DNA of 64,000 bases from Nakazawaea peltata (Eukaryota; Ascomycota; Pichiomycetes; Alaninales; Pachysolenaceae). The stretch spans positions 1,367,135 to 1,431,134 of the forward strand of contig BCGQ01000001.1 of assembly GCA_001599355.1 (NCBI GenBank), given 5' to 3'. The notes beneath the pieces were generated by a model. That model had not been told where the DNA came from, did no database searches, and was given only the letters and a program-made list of their open reading frames with translations. Position 1 is the stretch's first letter. Each line of letters begins with the position of its first letter. Position numbers and translations under genes: made by a program. This document shows, one piece after another, positions 1 through 10,800 of the stretch.

Positions 1-1100
1 CCGATCACATCAATAGCACTTATCATTCTTTGGTACCCATCGATACTCAATTTGACTCTCCATCTGCACTGTTTATGGGATTAAGAACTTGCGTATTTAA
101 ACTGCAGTCGGCAATTGATGGTAAATTGTACTGTTTGCGTAAGATTACAATCCCTCAAGACCTGTCTTTGGAGATTTCCGAGCAACTGATATCGTTGATC
201 AATAAGAAATGGACTCTGTTCCAACATAGTAACATTGTCAAAGTTGTGGAACTGTTCACATCTTTGCTGTTTAATGACAATTCTTTAATTTTAGTTTATG
301 ATTACCATCCATGTTCACAGACATTGATTGAGCTGCATTTTAGTGCTACACTGAACTCTAGTTCCAGTTTATTGACAGAGTCTTTACTTTGGAATTATTG
401 TTTGCAGTTATTGAATGCTTTACAAGAGATTCATTCTCGTAATTTACTGGTAAGATGTTGGGATTTATCAAAAGTTATAATAACAGGTCCTAATACGAGT
501 CGACTCAGATTATCAGGACTTGGTGTTCTTGATGCATTAAGTCCAGAAAATCCAACTGATTTACAAAGACAAGATATTAAATTATTCGGTGATTTAATGG
601 CCAAATTAAGCTCTACTTTGAGAACCAGTAATGAACTTGATGGGTTTATACTGGCGTGTCATAATGAATCTGTCAGTTTGGATGATTTAATCAAATTGGC
701 TCTGCCTCAATTGATCAAACAAGCCAATGGACTCCAAAATTCAGTAGACTATCATGAACTGTTATTGGCTACCGAGTTAGAAAATGGACGACTCTTCAGA
801 CTTTTACTGAAATTGAACTTTATCTGTGAAAGACCAGAATTCATGAATGATCTGAGCTGGTCAGAAACCGGTGAAAGATACCCTATCAAATTATTCCGTG
901 AATTTGTCTTCCACCAAAAGGACGAAATGGGAAAGGCATATTTGGATCTTCAGCATGTATTAACACACCTTAATAAGTTGGACTGTGGTAGTCCAGAAAG
1001 AATTTTACTTGTTTCTAACGATGAGAAATCATGTCTTATCATTAGTTACAAAGAATTGAAAGATTTAGTTGACTCTGGCTTCCGTGAATTACTCCTTTGA
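1..1100 (+). CDS. PAN3: PAN3, PAN deadenylase subunit (5' part outside window)
   Basis: C-terminal part of Pan3, the pseudokinase that recruits the Pan2 exonuclease to poly(A)-binding protein and mRNA for poly(A) tail shortening in the cytoplasm. The frame (codons from base 3) is open to the left edge and begins inside the pseudokinase with the Pan3-like stretch INSTYHSLVPIDT. The pseudokinase fold, the coiled-coil linker and the C-terminal knob follow; the end (PERILLVSNDEKSCLIISYKELKDL, then FRELL) is a family signature. The CCCH finger and PAM2 motif expected at the N-terminus are missing only because of the window edge. The TTG near base 30 is not a start. Confidence 0.92.
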   Translation, partial: DHINSTYHSLVPIDTQFDSPSALFMGLRTCVFKLQSAIDGKLYCLRKITIPQDLSLEISEQLISLINKKWTLFQHSNIVKVVELFTSLLFNDNSLILVYDYHPCSQTLIELHFSATLNSSSSLLTESLLWNYCLQLLNALQEIHSRNLLVRCWDLSKVIITGPNTSRLRLSGLGVLDALSPENPTDLQRQDIKLFGDLMAKLSSTLRTSNELDGFILACHNESVSLDDLIKLALPQLIKQANGLQNSVDYHELLLATELENGRLFRLLLKLNFICERPEFMNDLSWSETGERYPIKLFREFVFHQKDEMGKAYLDLQHVLTHLNKLDCGSPERILLVSNDEKSCLIISYKELKDLVDSGFRELLL

Positions 1101-1343
1101 TCGGACCTTACATATGTAATAATGACATCATAGATTTAAGCGAGAAAAAGTAGTGTAAAGTAAATCAAATTTCTGCTGCGCGTACAGACGCGCAACAATG
1201 TGGAGAGCAACAAGAACTCGGGCAAGCTTCCTATTTAGGTAATATTTCCAGATTAGGCGTAAATTTGACCTGAAATTTACTCCTTCGGTAGATTTAATTG
1301 GAAAGGTATTGAGATCAGACGAACTGGTAAGAGAGTAACCAAT

Positions 1344-2255
1344 ATGGAAACGGTGGTGAGGACTCCAGGGATGGATCCCGGAGTGAGGTTAAGGCGTCTG
1401 ATAATGGCGGATGATCTTGGAATCACAACTAGAATACTAAAGAGATACCCACAGTTATGTGAGAATATCGATAGTAGTAACGGGTGGGCTAATTTACATT
1501 ATCTGCTGGCCAAGGGGAGTTATTTGATTCTGCTGAATTTGATCAAGTTAGTCCAACTGTACCAGCTTGATGATGAGGAGATCAAGTTGACATTCAACAA
1601 AGAGTCATATTTACATTGTTGCTGTGGCCGTGAAGGTACCGGTAGCGAACAAACTTTGCATTTATTATTACAGAATTTCGGGAGTCGATTGAAAGATGTT
1701 CAAGATCGGCATGGGCGTAGTGCAGTTCATTTATGCTGCCAGCTTGACCGTCACTCTCAGTTACAATTACTTTGTCAATTCGGTGCTGATGTTAACTTAC
1801 AAGATGAGCTTGGAAATACAGCACTTCATTATCTGATGGAGATGGGTAATATCAAATGTGTCAAGATTTTATTACAACAAGAAAATATTCAACCGGACTT
1901 GGTAAATAACGCGGGATTCAAGATTACAGATGTGCTGGACTCATTTGATACGATCAAGATGTACGAATTCTGTAAAAGAAGGGAATCATCTGGAGCCACA
2001 CCTATTACCCCGGTGGTGAATAGTTTTGTGAGCAATAGTAGTAGCAGTAGTATTATTAGTGCTAATAGATCTAGATCGACAAGTGATTCATCTCCCAGCA
2101 GTGTTAATATGGAACATCAGAGCAACCAGTCTAAGACATTACGTGTACCTGATGAGATGAGCTTGGATAATATTTATGAAGAACAGGGAAGAAGCAGAGG
2201 AGGTAGTGGGGGCAGCAATATATTAAAAATTCTGATTAGGGGTAAAAATAAGTAA
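1344..2255 (+). CDS. AVO2: AVO2, TORC2-associated ankyrin-repeat protein
   Basis: 303-residue protein with ankyrin repeats over roughly residues 15-205 and a Ser-rich tail. Recognised by phrases shared with yeast Avo2: NIDSSNGWANLHY, GSYLI, EQTLHLLLQ and the ALHYLMEMG..CVKILL repeat near the end of the ankyrin block. Avo2 is a non-essential subunit of TORC2, the plasma-membrane kinase complex that controls Ypk kinases, actin and sphingolipids. S. cerevisiae Avo2 is longer (about 426 residues); the difference lies in the low-complexity C-terminal half. Begins at the first ATG. It lies 243 bp after PAN3 on the same strand with its own upstream region. Confidence 0.82.
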   Translation: METVVRTPGMDPGVRLRRLIMADDLGITTRILKRYPQLCENIDSSNGWANLHYLLAKGSYLILLNLIKLVQLYQLDDEEIKLTFNKESYLHCCCGREGTGSEQTLHLLLQNFGSRLKDVQDRHGRSAVHLCCQLDRHSQLQLLCQFGADVNLQDELGNTALHYLMEMGNIKCVKILLQQENIQPDLVNNAGFKITDVLDSFDTIKMYEFCKRRESSGATPITPVVNSFVSNSSSSSIISANRSRSTSDSSPSSVNMEHQSNQSKTLRVPDEMSLDNIYEEQGRSRGGSGGSNILKILIRGKNK

Positions 2256-3554
2256 TCTCAACCGCCGGAGGTATGGGATTTTGGGATTATGTTCGTGTAA
2301 ATATTTATATAACGGAAGATGTTTTTAAGTAAAAGAAGTATGCATAGTTTTTAGATGTAGGATGTTGACGAGGCATTCGTTAGCGAGGATGCAAATGGGG
2401 GAGGAGAGAACGAGAAAGTAGTGTGGGAATGGGCAGGGTCGAAGAGCTGTGTTTAAAGGGCAAGACAGAAAGGGCAAGAGAGCACGTTGAAAGATGAGAA
2501 TCGAATATTACAGAATAGAGTTTTGGAACAGGAACAAAGTTTCGAATATTATTGAGTTTGGGTTTGATTCAGATCTCCACACTATCGGACTTGAATCCAA
2601 ACTATCACCCCTTATCGCACCTCACTCCAACTCTCTGGAGATTCTGCGGATCGTATTAAAATCATAGACCCTCAATAAGAGTGAAAATGCCCCAATTGCC
2701 CCAACGCACCAATGCACCTTATTTTTCGTGCCCCTCGCTCTCTCCTTTTTTTGTATTTTGGCTGAGGTTTTGCCGGATTTTGTGCACAAAAAAGTGTTAA
2801 AAATTACATTTTTTCCCTATCTTAAGCCCTCTCCACTGCACACTAAACCTCGAATCGGAAGAAATTTTATGCCTCGCTCACTTTAACTATGCAGCACGAG
2901 GCTATTGACACACTATATTCGTGGGGGCTTTAGAGGAGCAAATAAATAGTACGAAACGGAATTTGACAAGCACTCAAATATTCTTGAAACCCTACAAAGA
3001 CTAAGCTGTACTAACCCATTATACAACCCAATACACTACAAACCTCACCAAGTAATATTCATGATCCATTTGCCCTAATCTGTCCCTTAAGGGTCCATCG
3101 GAACCATTCTCCTTCGCAAAGGCACATATCACATCCCCCCTCCTAATTCCCTTCGTGCTGATCCCAATTTTTGACTTCTTTTGATTACGCACGTGCGTCA
3201 AATTTAATTTTTCCTCCTAACAAAAAACGCTTTTCAGTACAATAAGCCCTACAGAGGGCCCAAACGATTGGCCCAAATCATCGCCCAAAACTGCCACCTC
3301 GCTTTGTTGGTCACACGAGCTGCAACAAATGCACAAACTCCAATCCTTTGTTTTCCTTTTTCCTCCACTGGATCTCTCCCGTCCCCCCTCCAAATTACTC
3401 ATGCCCTCCCGTAATATGCGCTTACTTTTTCTTTTTGATGTTGCCTTTTTTTTCTATCTAATTCTAAAATTCCATTACATTCACGTTCCCTCCAGTATAT
3501 ATAGCGGGAGGTATTTGCATTTATTTCCGTGAAAGGCTTGACTTCCAGGCCCAG
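2256..3554. other. Intergenic region AVO2-VTC5, no gene seen
   Basis: About 1.3 kb without a convincing coding frame; the open frames at 3.0-3.6 kb are short and run against the likely promoter. The second half becomes pyrimidine-rich on the + strand (about 2.65-2.83 and 3.34-3.40 kb), as seen upstream of several other genes here. It holds a 12-bp palindrome with a CACGTG core (3187-3198), CACGTT words near 2.48 and 3.48 kb, and a TATATATA at 3496-3503, about 55 bp before the next start codon. Confidence 0.6.
3187..3198. promoter_or_regulatory. CACGTG palindrome, possible Pho4/bHLH site
   Basis: Perfect 12-bp palindrome ACGCACGTGCGT, about 360 bp upstream of the SPX-domain gene. CACGTG is the core bound by Pho4 and by other bHLH proteins such as Cbf1. 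In S. cerevisiae the VTC genes belong to the phosphate regulon, so Pho4 is a sensible candidate. Which factor binds is inference. Confidence 0.45.
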
Positions 3555-6284
3555 ATGAAATTCGGAAAGGAACTCGACAGACGATCTGTCGTCAAGTGGA
3601 AACATAACAACATCCACTATAATGATCTTAAGCATAAAATTAAATTGGCCACTTCTATTTCATATGAAGATGAGGAAGACGCTGGTAGTAGCGCTGCTGC
3701 CCTGGCGGCTATGATGGGCGGTACTTCGAAGTTTGTCCTTGATTCTGACACCCTGTCGAGACTGTCGTCGACTACTTCAACGGCGCTTAGTCAAACAAAT
3801 TCTAAACATCGTTCCAGCTTGAAAACTTTGTACAAGGCATTTGCCAAAGAAATCGAGTTCATCAACTTGTTCGTTAATACTGAAAATATGAGAATGAGCC
3901 AACAGTTGATCGATCTTGGTATTCAGATCGAAAGATACATCAACACTTATGGTCCTTCTGTGAAGAAGACCGACGAGACTTCAGAGTCAGCCACCGATCT
4001 CAGACTGTCTGAACAACCAGTCCAACATAAATCTTCCACTTTTGATAATATGAAACAACGTAAATTCATTCGTCTTTGCAATGAAGCCAACTTGTTATTG
4101 GACAAATACAACGACTTGGCCCAGTTCATCAACCTTCAGAAGTTGCTGCTTCGAAAGTTGTTCAAGAAGTTCTTGAAACACTCACCTTTGCAGAACAAGA
4201 CCGAATTCATTCAACATATAAAGGCCAAATTTTTAGAAGGAAATCCTAAAGCTTTTGTAAATGTGAATTTGAATGATGGAGTTCAGGAGTTGAGTTTCCT
4301 TCTTGAGGTTCTCAACTCCATTAGTTCCAATAAGACAGTATCGACTTTCCAGAGTTCGATCAACGTTGACATTCCACGTACAAAGAAGTTTGATATTCAT
4401 GCCTTGACTAAGGGGACTTTTGAGAAGAAATTCCTTGTTCATAAGGACAATATCAACGAATTACAGATCAAATTACTTAAAGATTTCACCTTGGTATCGA
4501 ATGGAGATTTAGGTGGGTCTGAATTGCATCCTATTTCTACTCATCCACACCCAATTTTGAGACTGTCTTCGTCTCATTTGAATTTGCATAAATCTCTGAA
4601 CACATCTCATCGTAAATGCAGTTTCCATGATGATGAGCACCATCATCCTCATATTGATATGGATACTAGTTATGATTCTGTAGCTGTTGCAGCAGCAGCA
4701 GCTGAACATGATCCTTCGGAGGCTGAAAGAGCAGAGAATTCCATCATATTGGGTCCTGTAAATGTAGAAACCTCAAGTTTACATTCTTTTGTCTCTCGTA
4801 TTTCCCTTGCTGGCGAGGAAAATGCTACTCCAGAGTATATATTGGTAGCCAAAGTAGGAGGATTCAAGAATATCTCCTATACTAAGATTTCCCAAAAGAT
4901 TTTAGATGTCTTATTGGACCAAAAATTGTCCAAGGACCAGAAAATCCTGGAATTGAGACCCTTGGTTACTCCGGAAATGGACGTAGTAGCCTTGAATTGG
5001 GCTATTGGCAATAATTGTTATCCTTTGTTCACTCTCGATTATAGTAGAGTCAGATTTGTTTTACCTGGTACTAATGGTACCAAACGTAATAGTGTTGTTT
5101 CTTCGACCTCAGCTAATTTACAACAGCCATATTTCATCTCTTTGGATTATAATATCAAAGCAAATGGATCCGAGGAATTCCCTTATGCTGTTATGAGAGT
5201 ATCTTATCATGATGATACTCATGATTTCCCGATCCAGCTTTTGAAACTCTTTTCTACTCATTTAGTGTACCCAGTTGACAGTGCTACTTTCTCTGTTCTG
5301 AATTACATGATTTTGAAGCATGATAATTCGATCAATAGAGAGAGATTCTTGTCTTGGTTCGAAGTGGTTGATTCTAACAAGGACATCAAGAAGATGCCTC
5401 CTACTACAGCAGTATCAAACCCAGGATCAGTCGTCTCTGGACTGTCCACCCAAGGAAAACCAAAAGGTATCTTATTGAATAGAGAAGAGGCTCCAAAACT
5501 GAGATATTGGAACGAATTTGAAGATGGCTCTGAAGGAGAGGCAGATGATGGTTTCTACATTTACGGAGACGATGGTGACGTAGATATCGAGCTGCAAACA
5601 ATAATCCTCAATCAAAATAGAGTAGAGAAGATCTTACAACTGTCTGATAAAGTCGTTAATTTCTTTGGAAAATGTCGGGATTCGATCCTGTCATTATTCG
5701 GATCTTCTCCTTCTACTCTCGGTACATCTCCTTTGACCGATAAAAGATTTATTTACCAAAGACAAAGAAGCTATGGATCTTTGAGTTCAGACACCGAGCT
5801 GGATGATTACGAGGATGGAGATGACTACGATGAGGAAGATGAAGATCCTCAAGAAGGAGCCACCACTTTCAGATATCCATCTCCTCCGTTTGAGGTATCC
5901 ACATCAAGAGGTCGTGAACCGGCTTCTAAAAGAAGAAAATCGGTCAGTAACAAACAATATTTGGAAGAATTACAGTACGATAAAGTGATCACTTTCTTAT
6001 ATTTCTTTATAGTTTTTTGCTCGGTATTATTGGATGGGATCTCATTTGGAATATTGTTCACGATCCATTCGGTCCAATCTACCTCATCATCTCTGCTGAT
6101 GTTGCTGTTCATCTTTTTCTGTTTCTTGCTCGCCTTAATCATGAGCATCTCGGGAATTTCTCTCATTAATTTCCGTCATAACGAACCCCCAATTTGGCAC
6201 TATGGTGTCAATTATATCGTGCTTGCATTGAATTTGTGTACGATTTGCACAGGAATCTTTTTAATATCACCTATAATAGATTAA
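3555..6284 (+). CDS. VTC5: SPX-domain membrane protein, VTC5-like
   Basis: 909 residues. The N-terminus (MKFGKELDRRSVVKWKHNNI..YNDLKHKI) is a typical SPX domain, which senses inositol pyrophosphates and phosphate. A central region keeps a VTC-tail-like phrase (FPYAVMRVSYHDD..LFSTHLVYPVDSATFSVLNYM) resembling the polymerase-domain fold of VTC subunits, but without the basic catalytic pattern of Vtc4. A strongly acidic segment (about 740-775) precedes three membrane helices at the C-terminus (about 815-905). This order matches Vtc5, which stimulates the vacuolar polyphosphate polymerase. A divergent Vtc2/3-type subunit is the alternative. The first ATG starts the SPX domain directly. Its stop lies 74 bp from that of convergent ARP6. 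Confidence 0.66.
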   Translation: MKFGKELDRRSVVKWKHNNIHYNDLKHKIKLATSISYEDEEDAGSSAAALAAMMGGTSKFVLDSDTLSRLSSTTSTALSQTNSKHRSSLKTLYKAFAKEIEFINLFVNTENMRMSQQLIDLGIQIERYINTYGPSVKKTDETSESATDLRLSEQPVQHKSSTFDNMKQRKFIRLCNEANLLLDKYNDLAQFINLQKLLLRKLFKKFLKHSPLQNKTEFIQHIKAKFLEGNPKAFVNVNLNDGVQELSFLLEVLNSISSNKTVSTFQSSINVDIPRTKKFDIHALTKGTFEKKFLVHKDNINELQIKLLKDFTLVSNGDLGGSELHPISTHPHPILRLSSSHLNLHKSLNTSHRKCSFHDDEHHHPHIDMDTSYDSVAVAAAAAEHDPSEAERAENSIILGPVNVETSSLHSFVSRISLAGEENATPEYILVAKVGGFKNISYTKISQKILDVLLDQKLSKDQKILELRPLVTPEMDVVALNWAIGNNCYPLFTLDYSRVRFVLPGTNGTKRNSVVSSTSANLQQPYFISLDYNIKANGSEEFPYAVMRVSYHDDTHDFPIQLLKLFSTHLVYPVDSATFSVLNYMILKHDNSINRERFLSWFEVVDSNKDIKKMPPTTAVSNPGSVVSGLSTQGKPKGILLNREEAPKLRYWNEFEDGSEGEADDGFYIYGDDGDVDIELQTIILNQNRVEKILQLSDKVVNFFGKCRDSILSLFGSSPSTLGTSPLTDKRFIYQRQRSYGSLSSDTELDDYEDGDDYDEEDEDPQEGATTFRYPSPPFEVSTSRGREPASKRRKSVSNKQYLEELQYDKVITFLYFFIVFCSVLLDGISFGILFTIHSVQSTSSSLLMLLFIFFCFLLALIMSISGISLINFRHNEPPIWHYGVNYIVLALNLCTICTGIFLISPIID

Positions 6285-6358
6285 TAGATTCGTTTATTGA
6301 TATGTAGAAATTTAGAGCTATACTATTAGCCTAGGTGTAGATCTGTAGATCTGGATCA

Positions 6359-7648
6359 TTACATAAACTCCATAATGTTGGGAGGACGGAACTTCTTAAA
6401 TATATTAGCCCCATTCTCAAGGTATTCTTCTCTTGTAATACAAACCTTATCAAATGATGACTTATCATTTTGAGCAAATGTCAGAGCTCCTTTCCAACTA
6501 TAATTTTGAGGATCTTCAGGTTTGGCGATCCGGATTTTCCAATCTTGAGGTAAATTCATTTCTAATTCTTGTTGTAAACGAGGACGGAATCCCTCCATTT
6601 GGAAATTCCCCCCAACCAAAACAATATTCAGCAGAAGTAATGGTTGAGTTAATTCAGGACACAGCTTGATACAGTCGATTATAGTATCTACTAACCCAGC
6701 CTTATTATCCAATTGGGCGATTTCAGGATGGAACATCACTTCTGGGATCGAAATCCTCTCGTCATATAACTTCAAAATCTGTAAATCATTAGCAGCTGAG
6801 ACCCCCAATTTCTTACGATGCAGATCGGTCAAAACATAACCTTTGGTGGTGGTCTTAAAATCTGGTAATACGTATTCCACCACCATATCAGAGGATCCTC
6901 TTATATTACGGGCCTTGGAAATCTTCTCCATTGTAACGTTGAAGTCTTCTGCCACGGCACATGATTGTTCTTTAATATTATTCACCAATATAGTTTCTTC
7001 AGTGACATCATAGTACCTAAAAGAGATCATTTCACGGAGTAATCCGGTTAAAAAACGACCTCCTATACTTAATTTCCTCACTCCTCTCCAATAAACTATT
7101 CCCTGTATAACTGGAACTACCCAAGTACAATTGAATCCGGAGTCAACCACAAGTTGAAAATCGTTATACTTATTTCCATCGGATGGGAGAGAAGTCTCAC
7201 CAACAAGAGCATTAGTCGTAGTATAATTCCACGGCACAAACGACAGTGGAGACAGTTTATAGTATTTTTTGAACTCGTATTCCTCCATGATCATTTGATC
7301 GGTCTGTTTGGAGAGCTGAGGGAGCTGGAAAAGCTGCTCAGTGAGCACTATGTTGTCACAATTGACGATATTCTCATCTAATTTGGTGAATGCCTGATCC
7401 CAGAGCAGTTTTTGAAGTTCCCAAGACGTGACTTGACCCAATTCACAAGGTCTTTTCACCTGTATTTGTGATATATCCTGGATATTCTCGGTCTGTTCTC
7501 CCAAATACACCTTCTTGTCTTTGGTACGCATCATACAGTTGGGTATAGAGACGTCTGGAGGTCCCAATTCTGCACCTTCATTAGCATCAGAGACAATCCC
7601 CAGTCTCAAAGTATACGATCCATTATCTATAACAAGAGTTTTAGACAT
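6359..7648 (-). CDS. ARP6: ARP6, actin-related protein of SWR1 complex
   Basis: 429 residues with the actin fold: phosphate-binding loop near the N-terminus (VIDNGSYTLRLG), second loop (LVVDSGFNCTWVVP), and the Arp6 phrases GGRFLTGLLREMISFRYYDVTEETILVNNIKEQ and VLVGGNFQMEGF. Arp6 is a subunit of the SWR1 chromatin remodeller, which exchanges H2A for H2A.Z. Length is close to yeast Arp6 (438). Two in-frame CTG codons (residues 132 and 135) flank SP in KxSPxSFVPW; yeast has KSPVAVFVPF in this region, so alanine fits better than leucine. The start is the first ATG and matches the family N-terminus. Confidence 0.95.
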   Translation of the reverse strand: MSKTLVIDNGSYTLRLGIVSDANEGAELGPPDVSIPNCMMRTKDKKVYLGEQTENIQDISQIQVKRPCELGQVTSWELQKLLWDQAFTKLDENIVNCDNIVLTEQLFQLPQLSKQTDQMIMEEYEFKKYYKLSPLSFVPWNYTTTNALVGETSLPSDGNKYNDFQLVVDSGFNCTWVVPVIQGIVYWRGVRKLSIGGRFLTGLLREMISFRYYDVTEETILVNNIKEQSCAVAEDFNVTMEKISKARNIRGSSDMVVEYVLPDFKTTTKGYVLTDLHRKKLGVSAANDLQILKLYDERISIPEVMFHPEIAQLDNKAGLVDTIIDCIKLCPELTQPLLLLNIVLVGGNFQMEGFRPRLQQELEMNLPQDWKIRIAKPEDPQNYSWKGALTFAQNDKSSFDKVCITREEYLENGANIFKKFRPPNIMEFM

Positions 7649-7890
7649 GTTGCCACCTTATTAAGCTACCTCTTAGACCACCATTCAAATCGAAAGAATT
7701 TGTTAGGGCGAAAAATATGGCCCAATCAGGAAAACTGAGCATTTTACGAACATCACCAACTCGCGTCTTGTGTTTATTATCCTTATTATTGATATATCGC
7801 TCGTATAAGGGCGATGTTTTCATTGCTAAAAAAATAATAGTACGAATTGTAGTAAACACGAGTCACAGACTGATCTGGTGACTTGAAACG

Positions 7891-10800
7891 ATGAATAACT
7901 GGAATGTCACCATCGATGACACCGATGATGATTTAAATGAAAGATATGGGAATCCAGGGGTCGATTCTACAAGACTGCCGGCTAAACCGCTGAGACCCCC
8001 TCCCGAACTCATCACCAAAACGTCTACAGACCTTCTTCAATTCCTATCAATTAGCGATAATATTCGCACAGAAAGTATTGTACAAGAAGCGATTATTCCC
8101 AGTGCGCGCACTTCTCGGATCGAGAGTATGCGCTCGTCTATGGTGGGACCGCGTCTGTTACCTGGAGAGGTTCCACCACTCCCACCGAGATTTATTGAAC
8201 CAACTCCAATAATACAAGATGTTCCAAGAACACCGACTACGCCTCATTCGGTTTCTCGATTTTCCACATCACCACATCACTTTCAACATATTGCCGTATC
8301 ACCATCACAACATTCATTACTACCCCCATCATATGGAATATCCCCGGCCCCATCGACAGGTTCTTCCCCTATGCTTACCTCACCTAGGCGTACCTCCCCT
8401 AGGCTTACCTCCCCTAGACCATACCCGGACATTGACGACTTAGAAATTGATGATGGAGACTTGACTGACCTTCCTATCTTACCACCTCTGCAAGAGATGC
8501 ACCAGTACGAGTCTCATCAAAGGGTTCTGTCTTCGATCTTCGACTCTACCGGAGTCTCAATTCTGGATCAACTTGTAGAACCCGACGTTATGGATAGTTT
8601 CGACTACGATACAACAACAAGTTCAATTCCCCCACTTACCCCTACTAAGAACAAGCACACCCCCTTCGATGTATTGGAGTTACCAAGTTTACTGCCATTG
8701 ACCCCTAAGAAACAACTGCCTCCGTCCCCAGAGAAACCCCTCCCCACCGTACCTCAGTACCAGGGTGAATATTCCAAACCAGAAGAGAGCCCAAGTAAAG
8801 AACTCAAACTCCCAGACCTCCCCTACTCTTCAAAGTTACTCAAACCTAAACATTTCCAAAGTTGTAAGAGACTCAGCTATCTCTCCAATATATGGGATTG
8901 GTGTTGCAAATTACAGCAGTGGTTCCCTAACCAACTGATGCCTCCTGCCGAGTTTGAGCGTAGTTTGTTCTTATTATTTGACTTTCATATCCCACAATTG
9001 TCAGATACTCACCTTGAGGCCATCGCAAGCGATGTTATGAATAGTTTTATAAAGTCGGGTAATGTTGAGATCAAATTTGATGTCGTGATATTCTCAACAT
9101 CTACATCTCTGTCGGGTATATTGCCTATTCTTCGGGATTGTTACTCCCCTATGAACCATGTGTTCCCTACTCCATATCGCTGTTACTCACATTGTTGCAC
9201 TTATGAACGTTTGAACTACGCTGTGCCTCCACAGACAGTTCAAACCAGTAATATGATATTGGGAGAAGATTGGGTTTCGCATTGGAAATTGACCAGAGAC
9301 CAATTGGAGGATATTAGCAAAAAGGTTCAGATTCAACAGTCTCATATTTTTGACCTGATCAAGTTGGTTCGCTCTTTCATCAATGCTGGAAAAGTGTTGG
9401 TAGAGGTGTTTGGAGAGGGGTTTTTACGTAACAAGCAATATTTCGGTAACGAGAACAACTTGAATTGGGATAAATTCTACGACGATGCTTTTATGACTGT
9501 TAAAGTGTTAAATGACGTAACAAGAGAGAGGTTATTTGAGCCGTTAATTCAAAAGTTGAATACCGAGGGGAAATTCATCACTGGAATTAGTGATATTTTC
9601 CAGAATTGGTTGAATGAAGTATCGGTACCTCTTTTGTTATATTCTGAAAAGAGAGTTCCGGTTTTAAATTTGATAAAACTTGAATCAACCCTTAAATATT
9701 CACCTTTCACAGAGTGGATCACTAGAACAAATCTGTCGGTGTCTCGTGATTTCAACTCGGAAAGGTTATTCTCTGTACAGTTCCTCACTTTTTTCACCAC
9801 TTTAAAGGTCACTTTATTGGCCGTTCTGAGTAAAACAGAAGAAGTTAACCCAGAACATAGAGCTTTGCTCAAAGTGTTGAAAAACATCGACATCCTCATA
9901 TCAAAATCCGATAAAACTCAGCTGGTTCTGGAAAGGAAGATCCTGGTGAACTCTTTGAAAAGCAAATTGTCTTTGAAATACAAAGAGGCTCCAAATATTC
10001 AATTGGATTTAGACAATGATGAGAGAGATGTGTTCAAGATTGGCACTGTAGTTCGTAAAAGAGACATTTTGCACCGTGTGTTGAACGACACCCGTGTCAC
10101 TTTGATTCTCCTCGACAATTATATCTTAATTGCCGAGGATGTAGAGGCTAATAATGGCATGTACAAGATAACCGAACAACCTATACACTTGAGTTATCTT
10201 CATGTCGATTACAAAGCAACAGAATTTGAAGAGAATAACGGTGGTTCTCCTACTAAGATGGGCTCTCATGATAATGCAAATGAGCAAGCCGTTTTCAAAG
10301 TCTACCATGCTTCTAAAGGTATCTTTTTGGTCTTCGAGACCGAATATGTAGAAGAAAGAAATGCCTGGATCAATGCTTTAATGAGTCTGAAACAAAAATT
10401 CAATCAAATCAGTGCTAAATTTGAGCCATTCAAGGTTTCCGTTTTGGCAGATTCTCTTCTTGGAATGGACCTGGCTGACATCTCGACCTATCGACAAGCT
10501 TACGCCAATAATGATAACATAATGACACTGGTTCGTAGCGTCGATAGCCATTTACCTCCAGTCCAAGCTATCAACCAGGTATTGTGTTTCAACAAATTTA
10601 AGTATAAAGAGAAAAGTTACACATTTCTCGGTACTTCCAATGGCTTATTTATGGCTCCTTCGGGTCGGTACAGGGCTTGGAGGAAATTCTTAGACATTAA
10701 AAACGTTACTCAAGTAGAAGTTTTAGAAGAATTTGGATTAGTGTTCTTATTAAGTGACAAAATTTTGACTTACTATTATTTGGATGCTTTTATTACTAGC

